Part shown: positions 59,491 through 64,000 of the stretch, one piece after another
How the letters are laid out: every line of letters starts with the position of its first letter
How positions within the stretch are numbered: the first letter of the stretch is position 1
DNA from: Dreissena polymorpha
Lineage: Eukaryota > Mollusca > Bivalvia > Myida > Dreissenidae
Assembly (NCBI RefSeq): GCF_020536995.1
Contig: NC_068355.1
Span: 123,540,037-123,604,036 of the forward strand
Direction of reading: 5' to 3'
Length of the DNA: 64,000 nucleotides
Made by a program: the position numbers and the translations under genes
Notes under the pieces: model-generated
Database searches by the model: none
What the model saw: only the letters and a program-made list of their open reading frames with translations
What the model was told of the DNA's origin: nothing

Positions 59491-61033
59491 TTATAAAGCA
59501 CCGAGCGAGACGTAATGCTTTGACGTGTAGTAGCTACCTGTGCGCTTCTGCGATCGGGGCCGTGATCGCTGGCTCTGGGGTCGTACGACCCTCTCCGCCT
59601 CGATGTACTGTTTGTAGTACGTCGGAACAGCGCGCACGGTCGCGCTCATTGGCCGTGTCGTTATGGTCGTGTGACGTTTTACCGACGGGGAAGACATACG
59701 TAGCTGCTGTACGTCACGTGAATCACGAAATGACGTCGTTGACGTCGTGATGACTGGTTGCTGTTGCTGATTTACTACGCGGTATTCAAAGGTTGGTGAC
59801 GTTTCTCTTTGTTGTTGTTGTTGTTGATTTTCTCGTTCAAGGGTCGTCGCCCTGGTTACGTAGGTCGTGGTGGCTGGTTGCTGTTGCTGATTCACAATGA
59901 GGTATTCGAAGGCTGAGGGCGCCTCTCTTTGTTGTTGGTGTTGTTCTCGTTTAAGAGTCGTCGTCCTGGTAACGTAGGTCGTGGTGGCTGGTGACTGGTG
60001 ACCAAGAGTTTGGGACTTCTCGTTTACGGACCGAGTCACCATCTGCGAAGTACGCAAAGGTTTGACTTGGGCGTTGGTGTACGTATAGTGTACGCCTGGC
60101 ACGGTAAACACGGTAGGTGACTTTGATGCCACGTAGACGGCGTCGTTGGTGTTTCCGTAATAGACCGGCTGCGAAGATTTGACCTGATGGGGCTCAGTCA
60201 AAACTTGGGTCTTCTGTTTTCGCGATGGTGAGTTCCCGTTCATCGACGCCAAGAGCGCCTTCTTATCTTTTCGCGCTTGATACGACCGGAACCGAATTAT
60301 GTCCCAGAGGAGAATCAACGCTACGACGAATATAAACACTGCCCCGAGCCCGAAGATGAACAAGGAGTAAGGGAATTTAACGACGTCGTGGGAGCTATCG
60401 GCGTATTTTCGGTTGAGGTTGCCTTTTTGACCTACTGGGATCAAGGCTAAAACGGCTGCAAACAGTTGAAGACAGTTTATATATGAGTGTTAGTGCGCTG
60501 TAAATTGTTAATCTTTTTTTTTACGAGATCGCGATGTAAAAACTTCAGCATAAATGAATCTCGCGAGACATGCTCCATAGATGTTGTGTTTACTTAACTC
60601 TACAACGAAACTATATCGCTGCTATGGTGGGCTCAAATGCACTTATTCATTTTGCATGTTATTTTGGACATTATTATAGTAACAACATACTAGAAATTTA
60701 ATATTTAATCGATGCCGTTTTTACGATTTCAAATGAAACCGAACCTTAAGTTCACCATGTTGTTTCAGTTATAATATATATTATAATGAACTTTTATGAC
60801 GCAATGCAATTGTCACAATATGTCTCCTTTAAGAATGATCAATAAGAAAAAGAAGTTCAAAAACCTCGACATACCCGACGCAAAACATAGGGGGATGGCG
60901 ACGCAGCCGAGCGCAAACCTCGTGTTGAGAGTGGATGACCCGCGTTGCCATATCAACAAGACGAATACCAACACTGCCAGGCCCACCGCGACACTGCTCT
61001 CGATCTGGTTGTCCAGCCAGTTATCTTTGTCGG
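59491..61033 (-). CDS. Gene D: claudin/PMP22-like membrane protein, exons 2 and 3 (5' part missing)
   Basis: Exon 2 is 60875-61033 (159 bp) and exon 3 is 59491-60455. Donor GTATGT and acceptors ATTACAG and TTTGCAG are in phase 1, as in genes A-C. Exon 2 supplies TM2 (SSVAVGLAVLVFVLLIW) and the start of TM3 (RFALGCVAIPLCFAS). Exon 3 completes TM3 with VLALIPVG, and TM4 is SLFIFGLGAVFIFVVALILL. The tail of about 260 residues is rich in Gln and Thr, with two to three ~42-residue repeats (PATTTYVTR.TTL, QQQQ, FEY..VNQQQQP), and is strongly basic at the end (SRPRSQKR). It ends VSLGAL, which is not a class I PDZ ligand. Exon 1 with GLW was not found up to 64000, so intron 1 exceeds 2.9 kb and holds the 46-bp satellite. 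Confidence 0.82.
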
Positions 61034-61374
61034 CTGTAATACACAATATGGTAACCAAGTGAATATTCATTTTGTATATAATGACGATGATAAAGAAGAA
61101 AATGTGAGCCTCTTTCTAGTTAACTAGACTAAATGCATTGGCGTTAAATGTCGTCCCGGATTAAAATTGGTGATGAGTTATAATGATTCTGTAGAAAATG
61201 GTGCTTTTCTTGTTGTTCGAGTATGGTGATTATAGTGTTAATGTTGCTAATGAAAATTATGATGATAATTATTTTCATAAGATATTAGATTATAAGAGTG
61301 GTTGTGGTCTTGACGTCAGAAATGATAGCGATTATTTATACGAACCGCGTCATGAAAAAAATGGGTCTCTTGCC
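61034..61374. other. Start of gene D intron 1; repeat fragment
   Basis: 61135-61170 carries TGGCGTTAAATGTCGTCCCG, a fragment of the palindromic family. The rest is featureless. Confidence 0.45.
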
Positions 61375-63225
61375 ATATATCGACCAGCTAAGCTCCTGAC
61401 TAGCCTTCGCATCCCGTGCTATATATCGGCCAGCCAAGCTCCTAACTAGCCTTCGCATCCCATGCCATATATCGGCCAGCCAAGCTCCTGACTATCCTGC
61501 GCATCCCATGCCATATATCTCCCAGCCAAGCTCCTGACTATCCTGCGCATCCCATGCCATATATCGGCCAGCCAAGCGCCTGACCAGCCTGCGCATCCCA
61601 TGCCATATATCGGCCAGCCAAGCTCCTAAATAGCCTTCGCATCCCATGCCATATATCGGCCAGCCAAGCTCCTTACTAGCATTCGCATCCCATGCCATAT
61701 ATCGGCCAGCCAAGCTCCTTACTAGTCTTCGCATCCCATGCCATATATCGGCCAGCCAAGCTCCTAACTAGCCTTCGCATCCCATGCCATATATCGGCCA
61801 GCCAAGCTCCTAACTAGCCTTCGCATCCCATGTCATATATCGGGCAGCCATGCTCCTAACTAGCCTTCGCATCCCATGCCATATATCGGCCAGCCAAGCT
61901 CCTGACTATCCTGCGCATCCCATGCCATATATCGGCCAGCCAAGCTCCTGACTAGCCTTCGCATCCCATGTCATATATCGGCCAGCCAAGCTCCTGACTA
62001 GCCTTCGCATCCCATGCCATATATCTCCCAGCCATGCTCCTGACTATCCTGCGCATCCCATGCCATATATCGGCCAGCCAAGCTCCTGACCAGCCTGCGC
62101 ATCCCATGCCATATATCGGCCAGCCAAGCTCCTGACTAGCCTTCGCATCCCATGTCATATATCGGCCAGCCAAGCTCCTGACTATCCTGCGCTTTCCATG
62201 CCATATATCTCCCAGCCAAGCTCCTGACTATCCTGCGCATCCCATGCCATATATCGGCCAGCCAAGCGCCTGACCAGCCTGCGCATCCCATGCCATATAT
62301 CGGCCAGCCAAGCTCCTAAATAGCCTTCGCATCCCATGCCATATATCGGCCAGCCAAGCTCCTAACTAGCATTCGCATCCCATGCCATATATCGGCCAGC
62401 CAAGCTCCTAACTAGTCTTCGCATACCATGCCATATATCGGCCAGCCAAGCTCCTAACTAGCCTTCGCATCCCATGTCTTATATCGGCCAGCCAAGCTCC
62501 TAACTAGCCTTCGCATCCCATGCCATATATCGGCCAGCCAAGCTCCTGACCAGCCTGCGCATCCCATGCCATATATCGGCCAGCTAGGCTCCTGACTAGC
62601 CTTCGCATCCCATGTCATATATCGGCCAGCCAAGCTCCTGACTAGCCTTCGCATCCCATGCCATATATCTCCCAGCCAAGCTCCTGACTATCCTGCGCAT
62701 CCCATGCCATATATCGGCCAGCCTAGCTCCTGACCAGCCTGCGCATCCCATGCCATATATCGGCCAGCCAAGCTCCTAACTAGCCTTCGCATCCCATGCC
62801 ATATATCGGCCAGCAAAGCTCCTTACTATCCTGCGCATCCCATGCCATATATCGGCCAGCCAAGCTCCTGACTAGCCTTCGCATCCCATGCCATATATCG
62901 GCCAGCCAAGCTCCTTACTAGCCTTCGCATCCCATGCCATATATCGGCCAGCCAAGCTCCTGACTATCCTGCGCATCCCATGCCATATATCTCCCAGCCA
63001 AGCTCCTGACTATCCTGCGCATCCCATGCCATATATCGGCCAGCCAAGCTCCTGACCAGCCTGCGCATCCCATGCCATATATCGGCCAGCAAAGCTCCTG
63101 ACTATCCTGCGCATCCCATGCCATATATCGGCCAGCCAAGCCAGCCAAGCTCCTGACCAGCCTGCGCATCCCATGCCATTTTTCGGCCAGCCAAGCTCCT
63201 GACTAGCCTGCGCATCCGCAAGGTT
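61375..63225. repeat. 46-bp satellite, about 40 units, with higher-order structure
   Basis: The unit is CATGCCATATATCGGCCAGC, CAAGCTCCTGACTAGCCTTC, GCATCC. Variants (CTCCCAGCC for CGGCCAGCC; TATCCTGCGC, CAGCCTGCGC, TAGCATTCGC) recur in the same order 690 bp apart (15 units): for example, GCGCCTGACCAGCC at 61576 and 62266. Minus-strand frames such as 61492-61734 result from the repeat, since 46-bp units cycle through all frames. Confidence 0.95.
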
Positions 63226-64000
63226 TTGAGGTCTCATAAGCGGATATGGCAACTCGTGACCTGATTGCCCGGAGGCGCAGACTGGTCGGGAGCTACGCTG
63301 GACCATTTTGTATGACGCTTGTCATATGATGATGTAAGTATACTGGTTAATGGGTCTTTTTCGATCCATTTGGATTCTAGTGATTAAAAATAAACCGTTT
63401 CTCTGGATTCATGATAGATCAACTCAACACCGTGTCTAAAAATGGGGAAAACATTTAATTTTCTTATGATTCTTGATTTATTAAATTAAATAACTTCATG
63501 TAATTATAAGTGTTTGTATAGTCTTTGGATAGTAACGCTATTGTTGTCAAGTTCTCGTACTAATATAATGCACACAGTCATGTTGAATAGCAAACGAATA
63601 TATTACTATGACTTTGAGATTATCACCATTTGGATCGTAAAGATAGCAGCTTAATTTTATCGAGCAAGTGAAACGTGTTCATAAATGTGAGCGCCAATAC
63701 GTCAATACACCTATAAAACATTTTACATATGTTTATGTAAATTGTATCACAACTCAAACGCGTTGAAATGTTCCGCTCTAAAAACCTCAAGTGAATAAAT
63801 AAATTCACTGTTTAAATGACTCACTCATTGAAGTGAACATTAAACATTTAGCACAAGAAGCCGATGAATGTTAACGCAAACGTAAAAATGCCTCGTTTCT
63901 TTAGCCCCAAAACAAACCAACATATTAATACAGCTAATCATGATTTGTAAAAATAGATTGCTGTATATACATTTACCGCTTCTCGTCCTGTTTCTTTTTT
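63226..64000. other. Right edge; no gene seen
   Basis: A+T-rich. The expected first exon of gene D (TM1 plus GLW loop, minus strand) is not here. The frame at 63623-63808 has no such features. Confidence 0.5.

Noticed and set aside
61375-63225. Repetitive ORFs (DIWHGMRR-type) as a gene
   Set aside because: They arise from a 46-bp satellite read in rotating frames and are not conserved by frame.
63623-63808. First exon of gene D
   Set aside because: No TM1, GLW or Cys pair and no suitable phase 1 donor; exon 1 is presumed beyond the window.

Overview
The window looks like nuclear DNA of a bivalve mollusc, most likely a dreissenid mussel. The reasons are A+T-rich intergenic DNA, short GT-AG introns, a eukaryotic tRNA with an intron, and many copies of a short palindromic element (CTCTG..GAAAA ends, inner core close to GCACAGGCTAATCTGGGACGACAC) that I associate with Dreissena assemblies. 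The species is inference; the gene structures are read from the sequence.

The main host content is a head-to-tail cluster of four related minus-strand genes for claudin/PMP22-like four-pass membrane proteins: A (1815-6173), B (11719-16872), C (23171-26506) and D (59491 to beyond the right part of the window, first exon not found). Complete members have the same three-exon plan. Exon 1 encodes TM1 and the first extracellular loop with W..GLWxxxC-x4-C. Exon 2 is 162 bp (159 in D) and encodes TM2 and most of TM3. Exon 3 holds the end of TM3, TM4 and a long variable cytoplasmic tail. All introns are in phase 1. Tails of A, B and C end in PDZ-ligand-like residues. A and B are close paralogues; C and D are more diverged, and 33 kb of repeat-rich DNA separates C from D.

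Layout. 1-780: tandem-repeat element. 1.8-6.2 kb: gene A, introns carrying a palindromic element, a foldback element and a SINE. 6.2-11.7 kb: palindromic elements and a 972-bp near-perfect hairpin. 11.7-16.9 kb: gene B. 16.9-23.2 kb: no gene; a 36-bp minisatellite at 19.95-21.1 kb looks amplified from SINE sequence. 23.2-26.5 kb: gene C. 26.5-32.9 kb: no confident gene. 32.9-39.7 kb: a decayed LINE with upstream monomer repeats, PHD/coiled-coil ORF1, endonuclease, reverse transcriptase and Cys/His tail. 41.9-43.6 kb: two copies of a SINE-like element with tRNA-like boxes. 44.7-48.5 kb: repeat block with a ~180-bp tandem array. 48.6-52.0 kb: element with ~460-bp terminal inverted repeats enclosing a decayed two-exon C2H2 zinc-finger gene. 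52.5 kb: tRNA-Phe(GAA) with a 17-nt intron. 53.1-54.0 kb: tandem repeats. 55.0-56.5 kb: Asp/Cys-coding low-complexity array. 58.6-59.1 kb: MITE. 59.5-61.0 kb: gene D. 61.4-63.2 kb: 46-bp satellite with a 690-bp higher-order period, probably in gene D intron 1.

The four membrane proteins plausibly act in cell-cell contact or barrier function. Their first loops are conserved in pattern, while their cytoplasmic tails diverge through internal repeats.
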